A stretch of 45,000 nucleotides of DNA from Glandiceps talaboti (GCF_964340395.1 NC_135570.1:4045322-4090321); one strand, 5' to 3'; shown: positions 1 to 11,450, numbered from the stretch's first letter. The notes: a model not told the origin generated them from the letters alone. Made by a program: numbers and translations.

Positions 1-90
1 AAGCACCTGTTGCCTCGGACAGACCACAGTAGAGCCCATGTAAACACAGCTGTGGGTGAAGAGCTTCAAAAATGTATGATGGTGGAATAA
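1..90 (+). CDS. Possible 3' coding end of an unknown gene (weak)
   Basis: Frame 1 is open from the first base and ends in TAA at 88-90, giving 29 residues (KHLLPRTDHSRAHVNTAVGE, then a short acidic/Met-rich tail). Composition is protein-like and richer in G/C than the DNA that follows, and AATAAA overlaps the stop at 86-91. The opposite strand is also open here, so strand is uncertain. I do not recognise the peptide. It may be the last exon of a gene entering from the left, or chance. Confidence 0.2.
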   Translation, partial: KHLLPRTDHSRAHVNTAVGEELQKCMMVE

Positions 91-1165
91 ATCTAAAAGT
101 CTTACAAGATCACTGCAAGACTAACATTTCAACTAAATCTGATGGGTTGCAATATTTAACTGCTACCTGTTGTAAATCTTCTACAACAAAAAATGGACCA
201 AAATAATGACTTTGTGTGTCACATCATGACGATGTTGAAGATACGCATTCCATACTTCTGAATCAGTGTCCTATGTAGTCTGTGAAATCTGTGATAAATG
301 TCATCCTCTAACCAATAACATCACTGGTTTCCCTCTTTGGATATTCAATAGATGGTTCAGATGGAGATATTTTATTTTTAGAATCGAGGCCATGTGATGA
401 AGATAATGAAAGGTGAAGTGTTCTATCAATGCATCAGTTTCGCTACTTTAGCAACGTGCATATCACAATAGACATATCTGTTGAACTCGAGAACAGCAGT
501 GTACAAATCATAACTAATTGACCATGTCACATAAAATCTTCAGAGTCTATTATGAAAAGATGTAGGCTAGAAAACAGGATTTGTGAGTGTATATCCCCAG
601 TGATAAATTAGAGGAAAATCTAAGCTGCTGACTTACAAAAAGCTGGGAAGTGCTACAAGTGCTTTCTGTATTTTAATAACAAGGATAATCAGTGGTGTTG
701 CCATTTTTATGACAACAATGCAACCACGGTTGATTGCTAATGACCTTTTTGCACCATCCTGTCAAAATGAACAGCAGTGCTGAAATACCAAAGTTGAAGA
801 GTGTAATTTACAAAAGAAACTGATCAAAGAATTTGAAATGATAACATCAGACTCCAAAGTATCCTAACAAATTTGCCATACATAACACTGTAATATGCCA
901 ACTTCTATAACTCATTTTGAAAAATGATACATGAATACCGTATAGACTGCGTTGTCATTCCATCATGAAATAGTACAATGATACGGAATCCAATTGGTTG
1001 CCATGACAACTAAGTGTAATTCGTTACAAATGATACATTTCAAATGCACACCAGCATAGAGTATATGTGACTAGCATTGGTGATCAAACTATAGGACTGT
1101 GTGTATATTTATCAACAGACTGTACACTCATTCAAATGTCATAAAATGCAGGGTTGTGTAATCAG
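91..1165. other. AT-rich DNA without a visible gene
   Basis: No reading frame of note, no recognisable tandem repeat and no inverted-repeat element. It could be 3' UTR or intergenic DNA if the frame at the left edge is a real terminal exon. Confidence 0.5.
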
Positions 1166-1515
1166 ATATTATTCTCCAATATTTTTCTTGTTACAGCCAA
1201 GAGAAATATGAATGACCTAAGGGGCCTTTGTCTAGTGACTCGTACTGACAATACCCCTTAGGTCATGAGTATTTTTCCGAAAAATATTGAGAATAACATA
1301 ATTATAACAGCACCAGTAATATCAAAGAAAAATTGGGGAAAGTATTAAATGACAATTATGAATGTTTAGACTCAGATTTCAAACACAGCAGAACCAGTGA
1401 TGTAGACATGCGTTGTCGTGACATACACGCACATTGCCGTGACGTAGAACGACCAGAGTATATATTCCATATTTTTTGTTCAACTTGGCTTGTGCATGGT
1501 ATAATGATAACAATA
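1166..1515 (+). repeat. Foldback element with adjoining conserved block, copy 1
   Basis: A palindromic core at about 1166-1300 has outer arms TTATTCTCCAATATTTTTC and its near-complement ending in GAGAATAA, and inner arms ATGACCTAAGGGG and CCCCTTAGGTCAT. It is followed by a block (about 1300-1515) that recurs almost unchanged at 16.6 kb in the opposite orientation. Both blocks carry a short open frame with a shared Cys/Arg-rich stretch (RDxERPEYI, then FCSxWLVHGI). This copy has a small internal duplication relative to the other. It is a dispersed mobile repeat, and the frame is probably incidental. Confidence 0.75.
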
Positions 1516-1696
1516 ATGATAATAACATTTATTTATTTACTTTTGAATTGATAGCATACCAAAAAGATATACATAACAGATACACAAACAAACAAACAAA
1601 TAATTTCAAATAAAATATATGTAGTTAAAGATAGGATGGACTTTTCTGAGTAATTTGGCATCATTTGACAAATCTTTTTAAATAGTGAATTATTAC

Positions 1697-1944
1697 AATA
1701 GGGAACTTGCAATTCAGACTGAGCATGCTCAGACGCAAAGGACTATGGGACTGACTGTGGTTATCGTAATACCTAATCTGGAGCTACTGATAAAATTAAC
1801 CTCCCACAATTGTCAGGGTAAATATGAATCATTTATGGTTACAAATAATGTCTCAACATTGTTTGCAATACTTATTGACTAGTATTTATAATCACATTTC
1901 CCAAGATGCAACATTCAACATGGTGGGTTTGCAAGTTCCCTATT
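1697..1944. mobile_element. 248-bp MITE with 16-bp perfect terminal inverted repeats, copy 1
   Basis: The ends are AATAGGGAACTTGCAA and its exact reverse complement TTGCAAGTTCCCTATT. The interior is non-coding and matches the element at 17.3 kb along its whole length. Two copies with the same ends and interior in one 45-kb window define a non-autonomous DNA transposon family. TA may be the target duplication, but the second copy does not preserve it, so superfamily is left open. Confidence 0.85.
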
Positions 1945-2136
1945 CAAAAAGGCTCATATTGATATGATAGGAAGACATACACTATCACAAATAAATTATA
2001 GGTCAAGAGCTTTCAGAAAATTTATACTTTTTTGGGGTGTGTGGTGATTAATAGCTTTAATAGAGAAGTATTTTATTTCAAGATATCGTTTGTATGGTCC
2101 ACACAACCTTTAATAGTTATTTCTTTCCTCCAACAG

Positions 2137-2274
2137 TACCCTTGTTGGCACCATAGTAATATATTCCAGGCTGCTTTTCTGGGTTTGATTGTCCACTTTG
2201 GTCTTTGTGGTTTTTATGATGTGTCACTGGTATCAGGCCCCAAGCAACTTGAACAAGAAAGAGTATATCTGTAA
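2137..2274 (+). CDS. Candidate terminal exon of an unknown gene (weak)
   Basis: A good acceptor (pyrimidine run, then CAACAG at 2131-2136) precedes a frame of 45 codons ending in TAA at 2272-2274. The peptide has a hydrophobic stretch (FQAAFLGLIVHFGLCGFY) followed by a charged tail (PKQLEQERVYL). A polyadenylation-like AATAAA lies at 2518-2523, about 245 bases after the stop. No upstream exon was found and the peptide is not recognised. Another phase from the same acceptor gives a shorter tail stopping near 2190. This may be a chance arrangement. Confidence 0.2.
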   Translation, partial: YPCWHHSNIFQAAFLGLIVHFGLCGFYDVSLVSGPKQLEQERVYL

Positions 2275-3373
2275 TGGCCATTTTCTTTGAACATTTTGAA
2301 AGTGCAACCGAGTTCTCTTGATCTGAAGTTATTTGTGAATAATTTTGGATTCTATCATGTTTCCCTTAAACCGCATGTACGTTTTTGTTTTGGTGGGAAT
2401 AGTCCCCTTTCTCTGTTTATGTACAATGTGATTATAATAATTGCCCTTATGGGATACATAAAGTTATTTTAATCTGTTTTGCATTGTAACTATGTAATGA
2501 ATGTGACAATCCCACACAATAAAACATCCATTGGGGAATTGTGTAACAGAAGTTGTCTATTTACATTGCACACAATACTTCTACATGATTTATGTCTTCT
2601 CCTTTTTTTAAATTGTTAACAAAATAAAGAATTGAGTTAGTTTTATGTTTAAACATGTTAAAACAAGATGTCTGCCATACAAAAAAAATATCCAGTGAGT
2701 TTGACAGCGTTTGACAACGTGATCAGTTATTGAGGTAGAATTAATACATGCCTAATTTCCTCGATAGTCAAAGTTCTTTAGCTCTCTCCTTCGCCATATA
2801 AAAGCTCTGGTCCTTTTCAAATACCCTGGTAAAAGAAATATGGGGTTCTTCATTTCCCAGGGTTCAATTTACATCGGCACAGAACCCCCAGAAGATTAGG
2901 AAATGTTGACTGTATGCTTATCCCTAATTTCATCTCTCTTTATGCAGCATAAAGATCAAAAAAAAATTTTCCCAGACTTTATAACATGTTATGAATTTAT
3001 AATGGTTCCAATCAAAATGTCAGATTCTTCATAAATAATGCAAGGCTTTGAGAACTGTCTGTGTTTTGTTAGACAGACCATAGACAGTAGAGGGGGAGAC
3101 CCTCTACTGTCTATGGACAGACCAGACAGCATTCTTTGTTTCTATCCCATGGGAATGACATTGTATTTACAATCTAGGACCTGTTCTTTTCATCACATGT
3201 ATCACATTATGGTTGACACCTGGCATTTGCAATGTTACAAGTTATCATTTTTCATGAAATATGCACAAAGTGACAGTAAAAGTGTACTTTTCAAATAAAT
3301 ATCTTAGATTGAACAACTGAATAAATTGTTGAATTCTCTCCTTTAATCACTCACCATCTGATGATTAATGGGG
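2275..3373. other. Gene-free AT-rich stretch
   Basis: It contains AATAAA motifs near 2518 and 2620, a small hairpin around 2823-2860 (ACCCTGG pairing with CCAGGGT) and the perfect hairpin at 3078-3116. No convincing coding frame. Confidence 0.4.
3078..3116. other. Perfect 17-bp hairpin
   Basis: CCATAGACAGTAGAGGG (3078-3094) and its exact complement (3100-3116) are separated by five bases. Complementarity stops abruptly outside the arms. It is shorter than a typical animal microRNA precursor and may be a foldback remnant. Confidence 0.7.
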
Positions 3374-3803
3374 AACACCACTCCAGGTGATAGATTATTT
3401 TCATAAACTTTGGATTCTCGAGAGTCATTTCATGACTTCACATCACATAAATTTCACACAATTGCCAAGAAAGACAAAATTGAAACTCTTTTTCACTTCT
3501 AATGTTCTTTCAGTGGTACACTATTACTTCATAACTCTTTCAATAGCAGACATGAATATTTATTAGATGAACAATGCATGTTAATGACTATTTACCTGAA
3601 GGAAATAAGCACATAGCAGTCATGAATATTTTATTTATCTGGTAAAATTTATGTGATGTAAAATCTGTAGAACTAAAAGTTTATGAGTTTCAACGGGTTC
3701 CATTGGAAGAACATTGTTTTAGCACTGAAATGGAGTCGAGACATGAAAGACTGAAAAATAAAAAATGAATATGAAAATGACTAATTTCCTGGAGTGGTTT
3801 GTA
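3374..3803. mobile_element. About 430-bp foldback element
   Basis: The ends are complementary: AACACCACTCCAGG at the left and TCCTGGAGTGGTTT at the right, each continuing inward into a TTTTCATA-type stretch. Further in, CACATCACATAAATTT (left arm, about 3439) pairs with AAATTTATGTGATGT (right arm, about 3645), so the arms are long and imperfect around a non-coding centre. A one-armed remnant of the same sequence lies at 16934-17008. Confidence 0.75.
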
Positions 3804-4353
3804 ACTCTTTAACAAGAACACCATAAACAACAAATCTTGCAGTCTAAAACGAATTTTTCATGCTGTTGTGAGCAGAGCATTGTGCTCTCTAAGCCAATTT
3901 GACGTGCCACTGACACACACAATTTCTAGTGACACACCAAAATTTGGTGTTCCCCTGTCTCTTACTATGTGGTGACTCACAAGAAATCCCAGTTTTTCTC
4001 ATTTTGACTCACAACAACAAAATTTAGCTATCGTTAGAGGGCACACTGGAGCAAAGTATATCAAATATTGATGAAGGCATCAAAACTTTATATCACATGT
4101 CCAAAAAAGGAGACCCTTTCACAAAATAGATACCAGGGTACTATGGATTGCTTTGAAGTGTCACATTTACAATTAGAGGACATATTGTGGTAATAATGGT
4201 GTTTTTAACTCTATTATCACCAGCGATACTCAATAAAATAGTAGTATTAAAAACAAGTGTCATCACTGCACATCAAAATACATAGTTACCTATATATTTC
4301 ACTGTATTGTACTGACCCAAGGTCTCTTTATTTTTATGCAGGTTTATCTAAAT
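3804..4353. other. Gene-free stretch between elements
   Basis: AT-rich DNA with no coding frame, tandem repeat or inverted repeat that I can support. Confidence 0.4.
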
Positions 4354-4644
4354 CAGGGCTCGAAATTAACAGTAGTTGCGTGTAAAAAGACTACCAATTC
4401 TTGTCATGGGGCTGCCATAATTTGCAGCTGATAGCTTACTCAGGCTACCACTGATTATGCATGGTTTCAAGGGTGGAAGATTTATGGACATTATTTTAGT
4501 AGCACACATACATGTATTTCCAATAGAGGAATTCTGAATTCAGTTCAGGAATATGAGACTATTGGTCACTATCCTTGGGCTACCACTTTCTGAAATTGGT
4601 AGCCCACTTGGACTACCAAGGAAAAAAATTAATTTCAAGCCCTG
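4354..4644. mobile_element. 291-bp hAT-like non-autonomous element, copy 1
   Basis: The left end is CAGGGCTCGAAATTAACAG and the right end TTAATTTCAAGCCCTG, so the termini are inverted repeats. The interior contains an inverted pair around GGTAGCCCAC / GGGCTACCA and no coding frame. The element at 13194-13490 matches along its length. The CAGGG...CCCTG ends suggest the hAT superfamily, but no clean 8-bp target duplication remains. Confidence 0.8.
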
Positions 4645-6479
4645 TAAATTTGTGGGAGATTTTACACCTTTTGGTATACATAGGCTATTCATGATGAAAA
4701 GTTAAGTAGACCCTCCCTGTATGGTCATCTATGGGAGATGCTCCACCCCCAACCCATTCTCCCCCCCCCCCCCCGTACAATAGCAGTAGTTAGAGTTGTT
4801 TACACCCCCACACAACAGAAGAAGTTAGAGTTGTTTATAGTGATGTGATACATACAATACACAAACAGAAAAGAATATAAAGTGATCGCATGAACCAGCA
4901 CACCAGGCATACAAGTCACTATGAAATAAAATAACAAGTCTACGGAAACTGGAAAAAATGAAAAAACACATGACAAATTAAAATAGTACAAATTACTACA
5001 AGAATACAACAATGAAATATACAAATGATGCTAGAATATGCCTGGTTGAAAAATTACAAGTCGCTCTGGGCTTAACTATTAGTGATGATAAAGTTCCATT
5101 TGTTGTGATCAGAATTGGGACATGAATCAATTTTGATATTGTAAAAGCTCCGTTTGAAAGTAAAGATAGTGGAATATGTAACCAACAGATGGTTTTATAC
5201 AATAAAACACATTTCCCCCTCACAACCATTGATAACTTGCAAAACAAATGGTACTCACAGGCATATAGCATAGTTACCAATTGATGGTTTTTAGATCTTA
5301 TATCAGATAGCTAACAATAATCAGAAACTAATCGATATTAGCAGGCATGCAGTGACCCAGGTCATTTAATTGAACTTTCCCCCAATAGTTATCTTTAGTG
5401 GGATGTCTGGTAAGGTGACACAATGCAAACAAAAATCTTCAAAAAGCATGTACTTATTAACACACGTATGTCTGTCTGTTTGTTCGTCATAGTCAGGGTG
5501 CCGGTGGAGGTGTAAATTGTAACAATACGGTATTGGAACTAGACTAGTAGAGGTGTAAATCGATACTGTATAAGAACTAGACTAGTTTGTCGGCACTCTT
5601 CAAGTGCTTTGATTACCACTATCCAAACACTTTAGACATGTAAAACATGACAGATAAAATCAAACAGATCAATGTCACACTTATCTTCAGTACTACCTGC
5701 AAACAGTCTGACAAATTAGAGTTAATATTACTTACCTGTGGAGAGGGTAACATCAATATCAGGTCACCAAAGGTCAAGAGGGTGGATTTTTTGTGGTCTT
5801 GGAGATCAGTTGATAGAGCCAGAAACAAAGCAGTAGTGATACTTTAAACCCACTTTATGATTGCTAACTATTAAAGCCTGACAGACTTCTGATAAACACA
5901 ACACAGTTAATAATTATAAAGATCCTAAACACTGGTTACGCAACTATAATACAGGCTATCGCCTAGAAGCTTGTATCTCACTTGTAGGGGAATATTGAAC
6001 ATTATGAATAACAGAGGTAGCGAAATAGGTAAAGTAGAACGGAACTAGGAAGAGAGCCATTAATAAATACAATTTATTGTTCTGCAATAAATTACAAATA
6101 TCTGAAGTCAATTGACTGAGATAATTTAGCATTCTATGCAATGAATGACATGGAGAACAATCGATACTCAAGATTGTGGTTTCCAGCTCTAGAACGAAAT
6201 ATAAAAGTATACAATGACAACAGTATCACTAATATCACTAAACAAGAACTCTGTACTTCAGTAAAAGAATACTACTGTAATAGATGGAATACAGACAATA
6301 GACGAGAAAATGCAAAGTTGCATTCATTCAGTACCTACAAACATTCACTGGAAGTAGAAAATTATATAACACTTATCACTAATAGACAACACATCAAAAC
6401 AATGGCACAATTCAGGTAAAGTTGCCATAGTCTTGCAACTGTTGTTGTGACGTATGAAGAATAACTAGGGTAAATAAAC
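4645..6479. other. Gene-free stretch with a poly-C run and a dispersed module
   Basis: It holds 14 consecutive C at 4761-4774 and two copies of the GGAACTAGACTAGT module near 5505-5590. Several short open frames exist on both strands, but none has a recognisable domain or splice context. Confidence 0.4.
5505..5590. repeat. Two units of the GGAACTAGACTAG / GGAGGTGTAAAT dispersed module
   Basis: GGAGGTGTAAAT followed by GGAACTAGACTAG occurs, and then again as AGAGGTGTAAATC and AAGAACTAGACTAG. The same words are arranged in tandem at 23.5 kb and in reverse at 42.8-44.2 kb. Confidence 0.6.
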
Positions 6480-6905
6480 TCTGCAATATTCTTTAGATAA
6501 CTCTCAAACTCTCCATTCTTTAGATAACTCTCAAACTCTCCATTCTTTAGATAACTCTCAAACTCTACAATATTATTTAGATACTCTCAAACTCTACAAT
6601 ATTATTTAGATACTCGCAAACTCAACACCATTCTTCAGATAACTCAAACTCTACAATATTCTTTAGATAACTCTCAATAAACTCTCCATTCTTTAGATAC
6701 TCTCAAACTCTCCATTCTTTAGTAACTCTCAAACTCTCCATTCTTTAGATACTCTCAAACTCTACAGCATTCTTCAGATAACTCTCAAACTCTACAATAT
6801 TCTTTAGATAACTCTCAAACTCTACATTCTTCGGATAACTCTCAAACTCTACCTTCTTTAGTAACTCTCAAACTCTACATCATTCTTCTGATAACTCTCA
6901 AACTC
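6480..6905. repeat. Degenerate minisatellite built on ATTCTTTAGATAACTCTCAA
   Basis: More than a dozen irregular units of about 25-36 bp contain CTCAAACTCT plus ATTCTTTAGATA or ATATTATTTAGATA variants. Small indels between units and drift at both edges indicate an old, slipping tandem array. Confidence 0.9.
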
Positions 6906-7590
6906 GCCAGCTTTCTTTTATATTACACATCCAGCAAGAAGTGAAAACAAAAATAAAAACAGACAAGATTAATTTGAATAATAATGAGCTTCTCTGTTGA
7001 TACTTTATTAATTAAATGTATACAATATTTCAAAGAATAAACAGAAAATACATCGTACAGGTCATAGGTCAGGGGTCAAGGTTCACAAAGACCATTGTGA
7101 TTTTAAGCTGTTTAAATTCTTAAAGTTAGTCTACACAATTTTTTACTTTGCAGTTTCTGGAAAAAAGTTGTCAATTTTTTTCAGTTTCAAATGTTGCAAC
7201 AAAGGTATTCACAAATACATTGCTGTAATGGGATACACTTAGAACTTCATAATGGTAGTTTTGCGAATGAAGCTTTTTGCTGATTAATTCTCTTGGTTAT
7301 AGAAATCTCTTTTAAAAAAACACATAGTTGGTACATTTCTACAATTTGTCTGGATAATAGGTGAGAGTTGATACAACAAGATTATGTTTGTACGGGTGAC
7401 TAGAGTGATTTGAAATATGTAATTAAAACTCCAAATCAAAATAAATAAGTCATGAAAAAAAGATCATTAATGTCTTGGCAGTTCAGTACTCTACAGATAT
7501 TTTGTACCGATTACCTCGCCTCTGCTGCACCCAACGTGCACTTCAAACACATTAATGATTGGTATGGTTCATTCATGTATTCATCATACA
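6906..7590. other. Gene-free AT-rich stretch
   Basis: No coding frame, tandem repeat or element boundary seen. Confidence 0.4.
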
Positions 7591-7755
7591 CAGTGTTTTT
7601 GCTAAGGGTGGTAAGTAGGTAAATCTACCAGGGTTCCCATGTCATTTTACCTGGGTTCCCAAACAAAATTACTATAGATTCTATGGGGAAACTGCCATTT
7701 TTACCCCTTTCTCCCTTTCTGTTACTGGGGTTCCCCAACCTTAGCAGAAATAGCG
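7591..7755. mobile_element. hAT-like element with CAGTGTTTTTGCTAAGG ends, copy 1
   Basis: The left end CAGTGTTTTTGCTAAGGGT is answered at the right by TTAGCAGAAATAGCG. The interior alternates ACCAGGGTTCCCATGTC and TTACTGGGGTTCCCC motifs. Eight-base flanks are similar (ATCATACA at the left, CCTATACA at the right), consistent with a decayed 8-bp target duplication. Copies with the same ends lie at 24.5 and 27.0 kb. Confidence 0.75.
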
Positions 7756-8198
7756 CCTATACAAACCATTTTTCATTTTCAACTTATCAATTTCCATTAA
7801 TAACGTATAACAGCTAGGATTTTTGTTTCTACACAAAAAAAACTACAAGTTTGGAAAAAACACAGAGAACATAACAATGAATCTGTTGATGTCAGACTCT
7901 GGTGTAGTGCTGTGTGGTGGTCTGGAGTTTGAAAATATCTGAAAACAGGATAACAAAGCCTCCTGTTTACTGTCACGCTTACCATATACTTGTAGTTCAC
8001 AATGTGCCACAGTCCAAGTACAACCAGAAAGACGAAAAATTGTATAGTTTTGCCACTAGGGTTGCTGTTGATAGGCAGCCTTTTGACCAGAATTGAGGGC
8101 AATTACAGATGAGTACTATAGCCTACTTTGAAAAAATCGTCATTTCCCAATGTTTCACAACAAAAATTGGTTGCATTCTTAATCAGCTAAAACATTCT
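7756..8198. other. Gene-free stretch with an isolated hydrophobic frame
   Basis: On the minus strand a frame around 7983-8064 encodes a hydrophobic segment (FFVFLVVLGLWHIVNYKYM) directly followed by a GTAAGC donor-like sequence. The acceptor side is weak and no partner exon was seen, so it is not called as a gene. Confidence 0.3.
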
Positions 8199-8381
8199 GC
8201 TAACTTTGTTTCAGATCAGTCATTTCTAGGAACTCCCCGAGTTGTCTTAGTCACATTTTGCTAATGTTGTTTCAGATCAGTCATTTCTAGGAACTCCCCG
8301 AGTTGTCTTAGTCACATTTTGCTAATGTTTTTTCAGATCAGTCATTTCTAGGAACTCCCCGAGTTGTCTTAGTCACATTTT
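8199..8381. repeat. Three tandem 61-bp units
   Basis: Units start at 8199, 8260 and 8321, each exactly 61 bp and nearly identical, sharing TTTCAGATCAGTCATTTCTA and CCCCGAGTTGTCTTAGTCAC. The few differences are in the first dozen bases. The low divergence indicates recent tandem duplication. Confidence 0.95.
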
Positions 8382-9387
8382 GCTGACTGCTTCTTGTACT
8401 ATTATGTGATTCATCCCTAATGTTCATCATACAGGAGTAGAGACAAGGATTTCTTCCTTGTTTGTCTGTGGTAGGAGTGATCTCTTGTGACACTTCATTT
8501 GAAAATTACTGCTAGATGAGGTACCTGGATTACGGAATACTATTCCATAGGTGTAAGCTTCGCAGTGGGTTAACATGCAAATATTCATCATGCTTGTATA
8601 AGACTAACAAATAAATGACAGAAAAAATAGCCTTCAAAAAAGAATCAAATTACACATAATGTGTTGGTTGATGTAAAAGTGAAAATAACAATCACATTAC
8701 GGTCTCCATAGTCTTATATCCTGCTGTAAATTATATTACATATAGATTAAAAGTTGTGACGTACAAGCAGACAATTCAACTTTATGAGGGACTAGTAAGT
8801 TTTTGATCTGTCCACACCTATAAATACTTGTGGGTTAGACCTGTCACTGGTTATACTTGAACACTAGGTGGCAGTGTAACACTTTTTTGATACCCTGACC
8901 GTACGGTATATGTTTGGTAGTGTGTTCTGTCAGCCTGTTTCTGGTTATTTTGAGGATTGTATCATCTGATCTCACTTTAACAAGGTTTATACACCCAGAC
9001 AGATAAAATCCTAAAGTGAACTGCATCACTTCAACCGTTCACAGATCAACATCTTATTTTTAGGGTGAAAACCAAGTGGGTTAGTAACTCTTGAGACTAA
9101 ACGGCTTATGAATATATCGCTGGTCTGTGATAAATGTAATATGGTTACTGTACTTGCTCACATTTGAAGTGAAGACATCCAAAAATCAAGCAGCAAAGGA
9201 AAAAAAAACTAAAAGGTACATCTTCTGTCAAACTAAACACTATTTTAAGAGGATAAAGTCATTTTTACTAAAGCGTTTATCTTTTCAATGATAAATTATC
9301 TGTATATTATTATTATTCTTTGGGGTAGTTACTGATTTAAATGCATCAGGTCAAGTCTAGCATGAAAGATAATACTGCTAATAATTT
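8382..9387. other. Gene-free stretch with one CTCF-like motif
   Basis: No supported gene. It contains the motif at 8862-8874 and otherwise AT-rich unique sequence. Confidence 0.4.
8862..8874 (+). promoter_or_regulatory. CTCF-like motif CACTAGGTGGCAG
   Basis: It matches 13 of 14 positions of the CCACNAGGTGGCAG core; the first base is A instead of C. Confidence 0.45.
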
Positions 9388-9475
9388 TAAATCAAACCCA
9401 GCCGACGCCTGGCAGGCTTGAACCGAGGCTGCAGAGGTAAGAGGCGTATGAGCTAACCATTCAGCCACTGACAAC
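9388..9475 (-). mobile_element. tRNA-derived SINE head, copy 1
   Basis: On the minus strand, an A-box-like TGGCTGAATGG (complement of 9456-9466) is followed about 40 bases later by a B-box-like GGTTCAAGCC (complement of about 9415-9424), then GGGTTTGATTTAAAATT. The A box resembles Leu/Ser-type tRNAs, but no intact acceptor stem or anticodon arm can be drawn, so this is a SINE and not a tRNA gene. A second copy lies at 32.2 kb. Confidence 0.6.
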
Positions 9476-9579
9476 ACAATTACAGGGAGTACACAGTGAT
9501 GTATTTCTCGGTCAAGATCACAAGTGGTTGAAACAAGAACATGTGACCTACACAGCTACCTACAATTAACCACAATCTG

Positions 9580-9593
9580 CCACTAGGTGGCAG
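9580..9593 (+). promoter_or_regulatory. CTCF-like motif CCACTAGGTGGCAG (exact)
   Basis: It matches the 14-base CTCF core with no mismatch and is the best match in the window. It sits in unique AT-rich sequence, about 720 bases from the motif at 8862. Confidence 0.5.
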
Positions 9594-10170
9594 CATTTAT
9601 AAGAAAAGAACACAGTATGGCAATATAACCTGACACTGCTGACCTGATTATGTGCTGTGAAGAGGACGAAAACTTATCAGAGTTTGTAAAATCTGTAAAG
9701 TTCCATTTTTGTTTAGTCTGTGTTTTGTAACATACAACATGTCACACCATGCTATTAGTTACTAGTTGACATGACAGAGAAGGCTGATTAGGACTGAATG
9801 ACACAGAGTATCTCAAAGTTTAGTTAGACAAGCCAGCCAGCCAGTTTTCTTTATATTCTTTTAGGACATTTTTTGGTCATCCTTTCAACTTCAAAGAATG
9901 TCAATATGTACACTCAGAGACAGTGACCTTTGACCCCAATGCAAGCAACAAGGCTGTGAATTTGAACTGAACAAGTTTTAATAATGTAAGTGAAATTCAA
10001 ACACATATGCATATCATACCAACAATTCTTTGATATTGACAGTAATTCAGCACTTTTGCAGATATTTGTACTACTTTTGCACAAATTTTTCATTTAATGC
10101 TTGTCTACATGTATGAGAAAAATGAATCTAAATAACACATCATCCGGTGAGGTGACACCCTTCTTATAAA

Positions 10171-10185
10171 TAGCGCCCTCTGGTG
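10171..10185 (-). promoter_or_regulatory. CTCF-like motif CACCAGAGGGCGCTA
   Basis: Read on the minus strand it fits the CCASYAGRKGGCRS form of the motif. Confidence 0.45.
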
Positions 10186-10541
10186 ACAATATTTGGCAAT
10201 GACTCAATGCCTGACTAGTTATATTGAATACTTTGAAAACCTAATGTCATTTTCACATGATTCTTGAGCAATCTCTTAAAGCACTCTCTGCATCACATTA
10301 CTTTTAGCATTAAGAGTTTCTACTGCTTCAATACTGTTGATTGACCATAAAGATAGGTAAATATTTAGTAAGTAAACTTGCTTTTTACATTACATGTTAG
10401 TCTGGATGCCAACTGTGGTGTAACCACATCTAGTTTGTATGATATGCTGTGTTGGGGCACCCTCAACCCCTTTCATGAAATGAACAGACAGATGAGAGTG
10501 CAACAACACAATGTATCTTACAGTCTAACACATTGCTGAGC

Positions 10542-10938
10542 TTAAGGTAGAATGCGTCTCTGGACATATTTCACTCAAAATCAAAGTTTTTAAATCTCTC
10601 CAAACTTTGCCATACGGAAGTTTGTTTCTGCAGATTGTTTTGAAATATTGAAAGAATTTAAAGTCAACCATCTTGTTTTCAAGGAAATTGACAATCTGTT
10701 ATTCTCCCATAGAGTTATTCAGTGGCCATATTGGATACTAAAATGGTGGCCATATTGGATTCTAAAATCATGGCCATATTGGATCCTAAAATGGCTTAAT
10801 TTTGATATTTTGACCTCTATTTCAAAAATTTGTAAAATGACCCATGACTTGATTTTGACCGAGAATGGGTTGGAATTTTCTTGAACCAAGTAACAACTCA
10901 AGTTTAATGAGTTTATTTTTGAAGCACATTTCACTTCA
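10542..10938 (+). repeat. Dispersed 300-400 bp repeat, copy 1
   Basis: It begins AAGGTAGAATGCGTCTC and ends near GAAGCACATTTCACTTC, so the termini are weakly complementary. Shared landmarks with the copies at 12.6 and 36.4 kb are CAAACTTTGCCATA, CATCTTGTTTTCAAGGAAAT, GGCCATATTGGATTCTAAAA and ATTTTCTTGAA. Inside this copy a 23-24 bp unit containing GGCCATATTGGAT is repeated three times (about 10721-10793). The open frames here are by-products of the repeat. Confidence 0.75.
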
Positions 10939-11435
10939 AATAGACATTAGAACAAGTTATACTTACTCTACCATAAAATAATTGAATAAATTGGTACATT
11001 TGTACTTTTTATTATCACAGATTACTGAACCTACAAGGAATGACTCCAGTTGTTGATAAGGTGGAACTTACAATGGGTGTTAATCACTTCTAATCTTCCA
11101 ATTAACACTTTGATAGCAACTACAACTTTGTGTAGTTACAGTTTACAGTTAATAAAGATCATAACATTCAAAAGAAAGACATTTCTGACAAACTATGGAG
11201 TAAATTCCTTCTACGTAATGATGCTTCTTGCAAGATGAACTATATAAAGTAATTTTCACAACCCGATACTTAACTTTGTGTATCATGATCTCAAACAATT
11301 GTACAAATTATAGTCTGTACTTTATGAAATATAGTTTTCAAACTTTAATACTATAAACTCTCTGGATGATGTTGAAATCTATATTCGCTTTACAGAGAAA
11401 GACCGATGTCCTAGCTAACTGAAGGGGAGTGTGCA

Positions 11436-11450
11436 TAGCGCCCTCTATGG
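11436..11450 (-). promoter_or_regulatory. CTCF-like motif CCATAGAGGGCGCTA
   Basis: A minus-strand match whose GAGGGCGCTA half is identical to the motifs at 10171 and 29609. Confidence 0.4.

Noticed and set aside
1333-1551. 72-codon frame as a gene
   Set aside because: It lies in the dispersed repeat copied at 16.6 kb and has no splice or promoter context; noted only as a repeat feature.
7797-8102. 101-codon minus-strand frame with a hydrophobic segment
   Set aside because: It contains a donor-like GTAAGC in its middle and a weak acceptor. Without partner exons or homology it remains a coincidence candidate.
9388-9475. Functional tRNA gene
   Set aside because: Polymerase III box-like motifs are present, but acceptor and anticodon arms cannot be formed. 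A second copy with the same tail shows it is a SINE.
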